From: Candidatus Poribacteria bacterium
Lineage (GTDB): Bacteria; Poribacteria; WGA-4E; WGA-3G
DNA length: 64,000 bases
Reading direction: 5' to 3'
NCBI GenBank assembly: GCA_022819945.1
Contig: JAJEGI010000013.1
Coordinates: 16,318-80,317 of the forward strand
Shown here in pieces: positions 27,001 to 36,800 of the stretch (its first letter is position 1; the number at the start of each line of letters is the position of its first letter). Position numbers and translations under genes: made by a program. The notes beneath the pieces are model-generated. The model made no database searches. It was not told where the DNA came from and was given only the letters and a program-made list of their open reading frames with translations.

Positions 27001-27162
27001 GATACCGGAATCCACCTCTCTACAGAGGACGACACGATCACTCGGTTCATTTTGGGTGTCATCTCACCCTATACAGCATATTCACAGAATCAATTACATA
27101 TTGCCCCGATAGTCAACGGTTCAATAATGGGTCTGTTAGGAACGCTTTTCCCAAAGCATTAG
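24034..27162 (+). CDS. Multidomain fusion: DUF4350/ThuA-like domain, HEAT repeats and an Eis-like double-GNAT/SCP2 acetyltransferase
   Basis: The 1042-residue protein has no signal peptide. Residues 1-235 resemble DUF4350/class-I-amidotransferase folds (NYDVLTICSNTT, FVENGGGLLLATSTS, GSGRILLINTQLF). Residues 270-500 are helical and unassigned. Residues about 503-640 look like HEAT repeats (SEHAISALVAKLDAPDRYER, then AVKVLEALTVETEDDGLVAM). Residues about 650-1042 follow the mycobacterial Eis layout: a GNAT domain with WVHTTPKYRRKGLSRWAFGA (the acetyl-CoA loop near 716), a second GNAT-like domain from about 786, and a C-terminal SCP2-like domain. Eis enzymes acetylate amines such as aminoglycosides; the N-terminal additions are unusual. 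Two copies of a dispersed genomic repeat encode the linkers at residues 50-63 and 237-246. Confidence 0.75.
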   Translation: MTKETIRILVDTSRDTGWSDGLIRIEPDNIYQTTNNRDYLSRGEVTLKKSAETPKQKPSSKNPLKNYDVLTICSNTTLKYTDAERQLIREFVENGGGLLLATSTSRFERDVREPISELGINQVASLFGAQFLPLPEGQGEMDTDANPLRGYTKKDLRLTDYEVTDGLGIDDLGLTSCGILDIPADSHVFLEHSETAEPIGACLHFGSGRILLINTQLFQYENHPVSTRVINWLETNREETPQQKPSLATDTETIPDEIPIDEQVREDEEIKIFYTHFVEDRVDTCMAFAKKLAEEMLSKFPEGEKIKWKIDLIPSCVHKYGGNWEDSVITIGACVSPSRLAYSLGVEASELIADKTPFGKATELIFEGEGFPFFFGIWAMKLLGFEPEAAEMLAEAEHQYHENAQTEKLLDIAKVYEQRSRKPIWILKMLLEKYGDDLFVRLAEVLSEKPSDTEKNIPRITFSQIDSLIYYLSRAVGEDLFPWFKEIGTTVHPLPLLPNDSDEFVAEVRGYLNRMIRDTTTDTSDRIDAINSLFEIADESEHAISALVAKLDAPDRYERLIAAAKLISGCDDRAVKVLEALTVETEDDGLVAMAVLMLVRNGGGSEVVDRLVKIAPHQDHRYQLETGYLLAKIDHPAAEVFSYEELTDENGTPLLTMDVRRNMETMDVKRNTDLHLHPIIAGYRVAVCNLHLHTHHFPHNTHAPGTYVGWVHTTPKYRRKGLSRWAFGAAMSHELIRRYSCISLHTGTYNDAHGMYRNFGFVDGLLTREFTKALQHERAKVVEGLVVRPYKSADEVAMASVLNAFYADRVERRPRRAERRRTSETRLIYLAEKSGELLGYVQAQCYEKVKSVHITEFCLKPQPSESSTHPEGFLEEVGAALLCALHNELVKREYKRIRYEPEAEGDKDYVRTLFHNFGYTSSDAGWVWMFKIVNLPMLLGELSPLLSKRLNKSDAYKDWQGTISIKGSEHQASLVIRDGEIHVSEEVSEDTGIHLSTEDDTITRFILGVISPYTAYSQNQLHIAPIVNGSIMGLLGTLFPKH
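24181..24222. repeat. Dispersed TTTTTGCTTGGGTGTTT repeat inside coding sequence (reverse orientation), copy 1
   Basis: The bases tccgcagaaacacccaagca then aaaaaccctcaagcaaaaac are the reverse complement of the intergenic repeat at 5871-5903, plus a second partial unit. They encode the in-frame linker SAETPKQKPSSKNP. Confidence 0.85.
24742..24770. repeat. Dispersed TTTTTGCTTGGGTGTTT repeat inside coding sequence, copy 2
   Basis: The bases gaagaaacaccccagcaaaa match the same repeat in reverse and encode REETPQQKPS, just after the N-terminal domain. Confidence 0.8.
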
Positions 27163-27227
27163 AAACCCATCATCGCCCCAACAAACGTTGTATTACTCCG
27201 CTTATGTTGAAACTGATAACGAATCCC

Positions 27228-27256
27228 TTGACACTCGTCAATTTTTCAAATATACT
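27228..27256 (+). promoter_or_regulatory. Sigma70-type promoter upstream of the nucleoside hydrolase pseudogene
   Basis: TTGACA (27228-27233) and TATACT (27251-27256) are separated by 17 bases, 36 bases before the pseudogene start. Confidence 0.6.
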
Positions 27257-27291
27257 TAGCGGTGAAAGACGATTTCATTACATAGATTTAA

Positions 27292-27964
27292 ATGCAGTAT
27301 TCAATTTTCTTTTATTTACGGCAAAACTTAACAGTTGCATATTTTGCGACAGTATTGACGCTTTTTACTATGATTATGACACCATCCAATTTGCAAGCAC
27401 AAGATACCGAAGAAACGCACTCCAAAAAGGTAATATTTGAAACAGATATGTCTACCGACGTAGACGACGTCGGTGCACTCGCTACACTGCACGCTTTGGC
27501 AGACAACTCCTGACCTCATTTCTCAAAAAGTCACCGAACTCGTAGTAATGGCGCTGCTTATTGACGACCCATACAATACAGTTCGCCACGATCTGATTGA
27601 TCAGTCGGAATATGTTATTCACAATTGGCCCACCTCGCTTGTTATCAGCCATTATGGAGAATCTGTCCACACCGGAGCGAGACTCGCAGAGACATCTGCT
27701 GGGAATCCTGTACGGGAGGCGTATTATCGTCGATTCAACGGGCAGTATAAGGGACGTTCCAGTTGGGACCAACTTGCGGTCTTATACAGCGTACGCGGTC
27801 TCAGCAACTACTTCACTGAAATTACAGATGGCAAAGGCAGGTTGTCAAATGGATATGAGTGGGAGATGCAGCCCGGTTTTCGGTCTTATCTGGATCCGAT
27901 GCTATCGGATAGTGAACTTGCTGATATTATTGAGGATTTAATGGTCAAACCACCACGGAGATAA
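27292..27964 (+). pseudogene. Nucleoside hydrolase-like pseudogene with internal deletion and frameshift
   Basis: The first frame encodes a signal peptide and then KVIFETDMSTDVDDVGALAT, the DxDxxxDxDD calcium-binding motif of inosine-uridine nucleoside hydrolases, and stops at 27513. In the +1 frame from about 27500 the sequence resumes as TPDLISQKVTELVVMALLID, then WPTSLVISHYGESVHTGARL and NPVREAYYRRF, GRSSWDQLAVLYSVRG and a normal C-terminus ending at 27964. These match the C-terminal half of the same family, so roughly 130 middle residues are gone and the halves are out of frame. A good promoter is retained. It sits 22 bases before the glycosidase-like gene and may still serve as its leader. 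Confidence 0.85.
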
Positions 27965-27986
27965 CCTAAAAAGGACACCAACCACA

Positions 27987-29060
27987 ATGGCGGACTTTTA
28001 CACAATTGAGAAGCGGGACGGACGTTGGTGGTTCATCACACCCAACGGCGCACTGTTCTGGTCCATCGGCATGAATCATATCGACTCGGCTGCGTTGCGG
28101 TATGCAGCGTCGGACGGCGTGTGGGCGCGCGAATTCGGCAATAGCCATGAACAGTGGCTACGCGCTGTCGCTGATGATCTGCGTGACTGGGGTTTTAACA
28201 CGATTGGCTGGACTCAGGAAGTCGTAATTATCACTGACGGCTACCATCGTCATTCGCGTCCGTTCACTTATGAGGAATACCAATGGGCGGATATGCCTTA
28301 CTGCCACCTGCTTCCTTTCACCGAGGCGCATCAGTGGCAGGTTGAGGTCCGTATGCCCGACCTGATGAGCTCCGACTTTGAGGCGTGGTGCGACTATGTC
28401 GCCCGCGATGTGTGCGTACGCTTACGCGACGATCCGAAGCTTATCGGCTACTTCTACTGTGATTGTCCACAGTGGGTGCACACCTCGCCTGCCACAAAGT
28501 GGCGCGGGGCGTTAGCCGACCCAGATCTGCTCGAATCAGAGGCGGGACGTCGCGAGCTCTCTGCCATTGCCGACCGCTATTACAGCGTCACCCATGACGC
28601 TATCCGCCGCTACGACCCGAACCACCTGATCCTGGGAGACCGATGGGAGGCAAACGCAGTGCTACCGGAAGAGGTGGTCGGTGCGGCACTGCCCTACGTT
28701 GATGTGCTCAGTTTTCAATGTTTTGGGACAGTAGAGAATATCGCCACGAAGATGCAGCACTGGGCAGACTTCGCAGACAAGCCGGTGCTGCTCGCCGACG
28801 CCGCGGGACATATACGCGCCCACGGCGATACCCGCTGGCCACCGAAGACAGACCGATTGCACGATACAGACCACTATCGCCAAGTGATGGACGCACTCTG
28901 GGATATCCCGCAATCCGTCGGATACCACCTATGTGGGGCGTACATTAAGAACAACGCACGGAAGTACGGATTTCGCGACCACGCAAACAATCAGATTAAC
29001 GAGACGGTGGCGGCTATTCGCGCCGTCAACACCGAAATGCAGCGAAGACAAAACCCCTGA
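27987..29060 (+). CDS. TIM-barrel glycoside hydrolase-like protein (agarase-like, clan GH-A)
   Basis: The 357-residue protein opens with EKRDGRWWFITPNGALFWSI then GMNHID, the pattern at the start of beta-agarase-like (GH50/GH86-type) domains. LRDWGFNTIGWTQE gives the first barrel strands, KLIGYFYCDCPQW a central strand where an acid or base residue is usual, and LILGDRWEANAVLPE and YVDVLSFQCFG later strands with a candidate Glu. DKPVLLADAAG lies where the nucleophile Glu is normally found (here ADA), so catalytic residues may deviate. No signal peptide is present. It follows the nucleoside hydrolase relic by 22 bases. Family-level function is likely; the substrate is unknown. Confidence 0.65.
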   Translation: MADFYTIEKRDGRWWFITPNGALFWSIGMNHIDSAALRYAASDGVWAREFGNSHEQWLRAVADDLRDWGFNTIGWTQEVVIITDGYHRHSRPFTYEEYQWADMPYCHLLPFTEAHQWQVEVRMPDLMSSDFEAWCDYVARDVCVRLRDDPKLIGYFYCDCPQWVHTSPATKWRGALADPDLLESEAGRRELSAIADRYYSVTHDAIRRYDPNHLILGDRWEANAVLPEEVVGAALPYVDVLSFQCFGTVENIATKMQHWADFADKPVLLADAAGHIRAHGDTRWPPKTDRLHDTDHYRQVMDALWDIPQSVGYHLCGAYIKNNARKYGFRDHANNQINETVAAIRAVNTEMQRRQNP

Positions 29061-29174
29061 TTTATAGAATTAGGCCCGTTTTGTAAGTGACAATCGTCTT
29101 TTACAGAATTATCAATTGAAATATAAGCATGTCTTTCTTGACCAAAGATAGATGTTTTACTATGGAGTTTGATG

Positions 29175-29924
29175 ATGAAAAATTTTCGTAGACCCGTCTA
29201 TATTGCCCTTTTCTTAATAGCAGCAACTGCTGTTTGGTATTTCGGGCATCATCGGCCCGCACAGAAAATACTTAAGGCTGAACCCGAAAAGGTGTACAAG
29301 ACAACGCTTCCGCCTCAAAATGTTCCTCCGGTTAACTCTGAATCTCCTATAAATCCGGCGCAGACCTCCCAGGGAACAGAGGTAGAAGCCGGAGCTGAAA
29401 ATATGCACGGCCCCTCAACGACTGCCCTTCCGGACGAACCTTTACCTTTCTCCACGCAAGAAGTCAGTGGAGAACAAAGCGGCGAAGGACCCATGCAGCA
29501 GGATACGCCTTCAGCTGAGGAGGTTGCGGCCCGTGAGGCGTTTGAGAAGGCACAATCGGCTTTCGATTTAGCACAAGAAGATGTGGAATCAGTACTAAAA
29601 GATTTTCTATCAGCACAAGAAGATTTTCAATCAGCGTTGACTCCACCTATAGACCCCGAAGCTCAAAAGTCAGCAACCGAAGCACTAAAGTCAGCAACCG
29701 AGGATCTAAAGTCAGTAACCGATGCTTTTAAAAATGCCGCGCTGCAACGGAAAACAGCACTCCAGAATCTTGCACCGTATTCTGAAGAAGCTGCCAAACT
29801 ATTGGCGGAATTGGAAGCCGCTGAAGCAAGGGCGGCTGAGTCCGTAGCTGAATCTGATGAACTTCTGGATGAACTCCGCGAGGAAAGACGCAGATTAGAT
29901 GAACTTCTGGAGGAGACGCGTTAA
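29175..29924 (+). CDS. Single-pass membrane protein with Ala/Glu coiled coil
   Basis: The start is set at ATG 29175 with GGAG 7 bases upstream; ATG 29172 is an alternative. Residues 8-24 form a transmembrane anchor (VYIALFLIAATAVWYFG). A Pro/Ser/Glu-rich stretch follows to about residue 115. Then a long predicted coiled coil contains three 7-residue units (KSATEAL, KSATEDL, KSVTDAF) and an earlier pair of SAQEDF-like units, ending in EERRRLDELLEETR. No enzyme motif was found. The reading frame stays open after the stop codon at 29922 for another 175 codons that encode a LamG-like domain, described separately. The function is unknown; an envelope scaffold or tether is plausible. Confidence 0.7.
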   Translation: MKNFRRPVYIALFLIAATAVWYFGHHRPAQKILKAEPEKVYKTTLPPQNVPPVNSESPINPAQTSQGTEVEAGAENMHGPSTTALPDEPLPFSTQEVSGEQSGEGPMQQDTPSAEEVAAREAFEKAQSAFDLAQEDVESVLKDFLSAQEDFQSALTPPIDPEAQKSATEALKSATEDLKSVTDAFKNAALQRKTALQNLAPYSEEAAKLLAELEAAEARAAESVAESDELLDELREERRRLDELLEETR

Positions 29925-30449
29925 GGTCGCAATGGCAAGATACATCTTACCACCCCGAAGACCTCCTCGCTCGCAGCATGTCAGGAAAGCAATCAATTAA
30001 CACTTGAGTGTCTCGTTACAACGGATACCCTTGACCAGAGCGGTCCCGCACGGATGATCTCGTTCTCAAACGACATTACCCATCGCAACTTCACCTTAGG
30101 ACAGGATGGCAATCGTTTTACTGTGAGAATCCGTACGCCGCAAACCGGGGGGAATGCTACCGATGGCGAGTTCTCTTTCGGTAAAATTGAGGCGAGGAAG
30201 CCGACGCACGTTATCGTCAGTTATTTTGAAGGGAACGTTTACTGTTACATAGATGGCGAGTTGGCTCACGTTAGCAACGGAATCCAAGGCGATTTCAGCA
30301 ATTGGGAGCTTTATCCCTTACTTTTCGGTGACGAAGCGAGTGGTGGCAGGAATTGGGAAGGCAAACTCAGCTATATAGCAATCTACAGCCGTTTCGTCGG
30401 TGTGGAAGAGGCAACGCATAAATTTACAGTGGTCCCTAAAAACAAATAG
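29925..30449 (+). pseudogene. LamG/concanavalin-like domain without its own start, in frame with the coiled-coil gene
   Basis: Immediately after the TAA of the coiled-coil gene and in the same frame, 174 codons encode HLTTPKTSSLAACQESNQLT, CLVTTDTLDQSGPARMISFS, RNFTLGQDGNRFTVRIRTP, HVIVSYFEGNVYCYIDGELA and WEGKLSYIAIYSRFVGVEEA, typical of LamG-like jelly rolls. The first beta strands of the domain are missing, and the first ATG (30054) cuts further into it. It is either a 5'-truncated gene relic or the tail of a longer protein interrupted by one stop codon. No ribosome binding site is visible. Confidence 0.7.
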
Positions 30450-30875
30450 ACACTTTTCCTTCCCGGTAGAATTTTGCAGCGGTATTTCTGCGTATTTCCC
30501 CGAGTATCCTCGCCCTTTCGTTAGCGTGTAGATAATTACGGGATTTACTAAATTGTCCAAAATTTGGTAAAAATTTCGTATTATTTTATAGTTACATATA
30601 GACGATATTACAATTTAATTTGACAAATAACAAAAAACATCCTATCATAACTGATGGCTTATCAACTGCGGTTGTCCGTTCTGCCGTTTGTGCCTTAAAC
30701 ACACTGACAATAATAGCATTAACGACCGCAGACGGTTTCACTGCAATACGGAATCAGTATCTATTTTGGTATATCCAAGCGAGGATTTCTCCACAATGCG
30801 AAAGACGCTAATCCGATAGTAATTTACACACGCCCGGTACATTTGTAATCAACGTTTGAAATGGAGTTTCACAAT
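30450..30875. other. Intergenic region before the giant secreted protein
   Basis: About 425 bases with no supported gene. It contains a short match to the ctgcgtatttcccc repeat (near 30488) and a promoter at 30620-30648. Confidence 0.6.
30620..30648 (+). promoter_or_regulatory. Candidate sigma70 promoter of the giant secreted protein gene
   Basis: TTGACA (30620-30625) and TATCAT (30643-30648) are 17 bases apart and lie about 230 bases before the start, leaving a long leader. Confidence 0.5.
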
Positions 30876-33800
30876 ATGAATAGAAAAGGAATTATGTTTA
30901 TTTTAGTGGTTGTCTTGTTTGTCTTTGTTGCACAAGGCATTGCTGATGCAGGCCAAAACAAAATCTATTGGACGGACTCTCATTTTGATAAAATACAGTG
31001 TGCGAATCTGGATGGATCCGGCGGCGTGCAAGACATTCTCACAAAAGACGATGGATTGGGTGATCCAACCGGTGCATCCTCCCATGGTCCAATTGGTATA
31101 GCATTAGATGTTGCAGGTGGGAAGATATATTGGACACACAATGAGACAGACAAAATCCAGCGTGCGAATCTGGATGGCAATAATGTAGAAGACCTTGTTA
31201 CAGGACTCTATGTCCCGGGGGGTATAGCGTTAGATGTTGTTGGCGACAAGATGTACTGGGTAAACCACTTTCAAAAGAAAATCCAGTGTACAAATCTGGA
31301 TGGATCCGACGACGTGCAGGACCTCGTTAAACTCAGCACCGCATTCACTAATCTAATGGATATAGCATTAGATGTTGCTGGTGGAAAGATGTATTGGACA
31401 GATTATGGCAACGATAAAATACAGTGTGCGAATCTGGATGGATCCGGCGGCGTGCAAGACATTCTCACAAAAGACGATGGATTGTATAATCCGCGCGGTA
31501 TAGCGTTAGACGTTGCACGTGGAAAGATATATTGGACAGAAGTAGAGCGGGGTAAACTCCGGTGTGCCAACCTAAATGGTTCTAAGAAGGTACAAGACCT
31601 CGTCACAAGGGGTAATGGATTTGGTACTCCAATTGATGTAGCGTTAGATGTTGCACGTGGAAAGATATATTGGGCAGAGGAAAACGCTCAAGCTCCGGGT
31701 AAAATTCGGCGTGCGAAACTGAATGGTTCTAATATTGAAGATGTTGAAGACCTTGCCATCCTCCCGAGATTAAGCGCCCCGGCAAACATTGCGTTAGGTT
31801 TTGGAATTCCCGACAATTCCGATCCAGATCCATCGGTTCTATCCCCTGATCTTGTTGTTGAATCACCTTCAGCGAGCAAAACCACCCTATCCCCCGGCGA
31901 AAGTTTTACATTATCTGTTAGGATCGTAAACCGAGGCACAGCCGATTCCCCTTCAACAACGCTAAGATATTATCGGTCTGTCAATAAAGCCACCGCGACA
32001 AGACAGACACAGTTCTATAGTGCCGTGGTAGGCCCGAAGCGTCCGATATCTGGCAATGTTTTTTCCGGAACCCCGCTCAATCTGGAGGCACCGGATACCC
32101 CAGGCACCTACTATTACAGTATTTGCATAGACCCTGTTGAGAATGAGAGCAATACTGATAATAATTGCATCACGCCTATCAGAATCACCGTGAAACAGCC
32201 AGTCGTGCAGAAACCGGACTTGGTGGTTGAATCGCCGCGTGTGAGCAAAGGCACCTTATCGCCGGGTGAACGTTTTACGCTCTCTGCAAAAGTCAAAAAT
32301 AGGGGCTCCGGGCAAGCCAATAGCACGACACTCCGATATTATCGTTCCAGCAATAGGGATATTTCAACAGGCGATACACGCGTCGGAACACCAGACAGCG
32401 TCAGTGCCCTCGGTCCCAACCGTACCAGTGATGAAAGTGTTGATCTCAACGCGCCTACTGCCCCCGGCACCTATTATTATGGTGCCTGTGTGGATAAAGT
32501 CGCTAATGAGAGCAATACCACTAATAACTGCTCTACGGCTGTAGAAATCACCGTGAAACAGGGACCGGACTTGGTGGTTAAATCGCCTCGGGTGAGCAAG
32601 AGCATCTTATTGCCCGGTGAACGTTTCACACTATCTGTCACCGTCGCGAATAAGGGCACGGCGGAATCCCCCGCGACAACGCTGAGGTATTACCGCCAAT
32701 TCTACACACTAGGCTCTACAATCGACACACAAGTCGACACAGACACCGTGAACGGCCTCGGACTTCCAACGGGGGGCAGAAGCACTTCCGACAAGAGTAT
32801 TATGTTCACCGCACCGACAACCCCCGGCACTTACTATTACCGTGCGTGTGTAGAAAGCGTGGTGAATGAGAGTGATGAGGGTAACAACTGCTCTACGGAT
32901 GTACAAATCACCGTGCGGCTGTCAGCCGTTGTGTCTCCCTTGCAGCTGTCTATCTACTGGACAGAGTTCAGTTCACAGCAAATCCGGCGTGTGAGCCTAG
33001 ATAGCACGAATGTTGAAGACATCATCACAACAGGATTGAGTCGTCCAACGGACATTGCCTTGGATGTATCGGGTGGTAAAATATATTGGACAAGCTATGG
33101 GGAGATAATCCGGCGTGCGAACCTGGATGGCACGAATGTTGAAGACATCGTCACAGATGTGAAAAAAGGGGGGGCAGTATTTGGACTATATGGCATTGCG
33201 TTAGATGTGTCAGATAGTAAAATGTATTGGATAAACGGTTGGACGGGTCAAATCCGGCGTGCGAACCTGGATGGCACGAATGTTGAAGACTTTGCCACAG
33301 GATTGGGTAAGCCAAAGGACATTGCGTTGGATGTATCGGGCAGAAAGATTTACTGGAGCAATCCTGACAGCCGTAAAATCCGGCGTGCGAACCTGGATGG
33401 CACGAATGTTGAAGACATCGTCACAGGATTGCATAGTCCAGGAGACATTGCGTTGGATGTATCGGGCAGAAAGATTTATTGGAGCAATCCTGACAGCCGT
33501 AAAATCCGGCGTGCGAACCTGGATGGCACGAATGTTGAAGATATCATCACAGGATTGTGGACGCTAAGAGACATTGCGTTGGATGTGTCTGGTAGCAAGA
33601 TATATTGGATAATCTCTATAGACAAGAAAATCCAGCGTGCGAACCTGGATGGCACGAATGTTGAAGACATCGTCACAGGATTGCATGGTCCACAGGGCAT
33701 TGCGTTGGGCATTCCATCAGGCACGCCACCGTCAAACCGAAAGCCTGACCTTGTAGTTGAACCGCCTTCGGTGAGCAAGTCCACCTTATCGCCCGGTGAA

Positions 33801-36800
33801 AGTTTCAGGTTGTCTGTGACCGTCGCAAATAGAGGCACGGCGGAGTCGGGTTCCACAACGCTCCGATATTACCGCTCTTCAGACCCTAAGATCTCTACAA
33901 GCGACACACAAGTCGATACAGATACCGTGAATGGACTTGGGCTGCCAACAGGCGGTAGGAGCACCTCAGACGAAAGCGTCACGCTCACCGCACCGACAAC
34001 CCCTGGTATATATTACTATGGTGCGTGTGTAGACCGCGTGGGCAATGAAGGCACAACGAATAATAACTGCTCCACGGCAGTCAAAATCACTGTGGAACCA
34101 CCAGCCGATGACCACGGCGATACGCTGGCGGATGCAACCCTGATCTCTGTTGGCATCGTCCGACCGGGCGTAGTAGACCGCAGCCGGCTTGTGCAAGGCG
34201 TGATAGGCACTCCTAATGACATAGACTACTTCCGCGTGGAAGTTACCGGTGCCGGTAAGTTGACAGTCTATACAACAGGCAGCCTTGATACGGTGGGTAA
34301 ACTCCAAAACAGGGCTGGGAACAGAGTAGCGAACGATGACAATGCTGGCACCGGTCGTAATTTCAGAATACAACGCGTCGTGAATTCAAACACGTATTAC
34401 GTCAAAGTCCAAGGGCGTGGTGGCAACACTGGCTCCTATACTTTACATGTGGAAATTGCCCTGGACGATCCCAACAGCACCGCTGACTTAATTGCGCAAG
34501 GCACCTGGGTCAGTAATAAAACCTTAGCTCCTGGTGCGAGTTTTAAATTGGGTGTCGCTGTCATGAACGTGGGAGATGCCCTATCCCCTGCGACAACGCT
34601 AAAGTATTACCGCTCATCTAATGACAAAATCTCAACAAGCGATGTGGAAGTCGGCACAGATGCCGTGAAGCGGATCTCCGCTGATGGCAAATCAGAAGAA
34701 CAGATCACACTCACTGCCCCGGATACACTTGGTACCTATTTTTACGGGGCGTGTGTGGAAAGTGTCAAGAATGAAGGCACCACTAATAATAACTGCTCAC
34801 CGGCTGTGAAGGTTACTGTGGAACCACCCGATGACTACGGCGATACGCGGGCAGAGGCGACACGCCTCCCTTTGAATAGCTCTCTCAATGGCGTGATAGA
34901 AACCGGGGCGGACATAGATTACTTCCGTGTAGAAGTCAGCGAACCCGGAAACTTGGCAGTTTGGACAACGGGGTCCCTTAATACGATTGGGCGACTCCAA
35001 GAGAATTCCGGCACCGTTTTGGCAAGCGATGACGATAGCGGAAGCGGCAAAAATTTCAGTATGGAACTTGCCAACCCTGTGACGGCAGGAACGTATTACA
35101 TCAAGGTAGAAAGTTATCTCAGCAATACTGGAGACTATACTATTCACGCAAGTTTCGTGCAGCAACCGGACTTAGCCATTGAATCGGCTTGGGCAGAACC
35201 CTCTACCGTAGCACCTGGGGATAAGTTTAAACTCTATTCTATCCTCAAAAATCAGGGAACTGCGCAATCGGCCGCAACAATTCTCCGGTATTATCGCTCC
35301 GACGATGACACCATTGATGAGACCAGTGCGACAAGCGATACACAGATCGGAACTGGCAAACGAGACCCACTGTCTGCTGATGGCACAATCAGGGGACGTT
35401 TCACTGTCACCGCGCCGAACACGCCCGGTACCTACTATTACGGTGTCTGTGTGGATCACGTTGAGAATGAAAGCGATACCGGTAATAACTGCTCCGAGGT
35501 TGTTAGTATCACTGTATCACTTCAGACAAACGCTGTTGTCCGTGTTACGCCTGATTCTTTGACGCAGGGTGCTGGTGAACCTGTCACCTTTAAGATTGAT
35601 ATTACCGATGCCAAGGACGTGATTGGCTATGATTTCACGCTTGCGTTTGATCCTTCGGTCCTAGAGTATCTCTCATCGCGCAATGGTAATTACTTTGCAG
35701 GTGTTGAGGGAAAGCATATTGCTATTCCTGAGGCGAAATTGACAACAAACAGTGTAACCCTCGGAGCACTGAATATACAAGATTACGAAAGTAGCGGTGC
35801 TGGTACACTTGCATACGTAACGTTTAAGGTGCGCCAACAAGGCACGTCTACGCTGGCGTTATCCGAGGTGAAATTGACGAGAAAGGGCGGTGCCGTCGTG
35901 TACCCTCGCGTTGAACAGGGTCAAATAATCGGAACCGTTTTGCCACCACAGCAAAATATCGTGAAGTTGATATATTTTCTGCCAAGCGATCGCGTTGCTC
36001 AGGAGAAAATAGATGAAAAGATAGATACTTTAATCCGAGGGGCACAACAGTTTTTCGCAGAACAGATGGAACAGAAAAACGTCCATGTCAAAAAAACTTT
36101 CACGTTCGAAACGGATGCAGCGGGAAAGGCTGTGGTGCATCTGCTTAAAGGGACGCTTACAGACGATGAATATTATCAAGGCAGTTATCACAAAATTTCA
36201 GATGAAGTTGCAGCTAAGTTTGACACGTCAAAGAATCTCTTCCTTATTGCTGCCGATCTAAAAGGTGAAAGACTCGGTAATCCTGAAGGAGCGGTATGCG
36301 GTTTAGGTGGTAGATATAGCACTTACGATGCCGATCGATGGATAACATCAATTGATAGAGTCGGTGGTGTGGCACTCATTCCCGCGTCTGGCGATTGTTT
36401 TGAAAACCCTAACGTAACTTATCACGAGCTTGGGCACGCCTTCGGATTGGACCACGATTTTCGCAGCTACACCTACATCATGTCTTACGGAAACCGACCC
36501 CATCAACTGTCTAACTGTGCTACAGAATGGCTGGATGCAAGTCGCTTCTTTAACAGCAATCAATCCTTAGTTGACAAAGAGGTCTCAACGATAGAGAGGC
36601 TTCCTCAGCTCGCAGATCGACCCGAGGTTATTAAATTTAAAATAACAGATGCCGATGGCCTCCATCAGGTCCAATTGACTGCAGCACCAATTGATGGGGA
36701 GCCGCCACCGGGGTACCACCCAAGTGCCGAGGAAAATTGGCGTAAGGAAAAGTGGCGTAAGTTTAACCTCATCAACAAGCAATTTTTACACACTTGTAAA

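Noticed and set aside
29922..29924. Recoding of TAA as a sense codon between coiled coil and LamG
   Set aside because: No stem-loop or other recoding signal was seen and frame sharing could be chance, so it is kept as a hypothesis only.
30620..30811. 63-residue ORF before the giant secreted protein
   Set aside because: It overlaps the probable promoter and has no ribosome site or recognisable features.
33340..33680. CRISPR-like appearance of regular repeats
   Set aside because: Repeats are about 120 bases, in frame and encode propeller blades; there are no short palindromic repeats with unique spacers.
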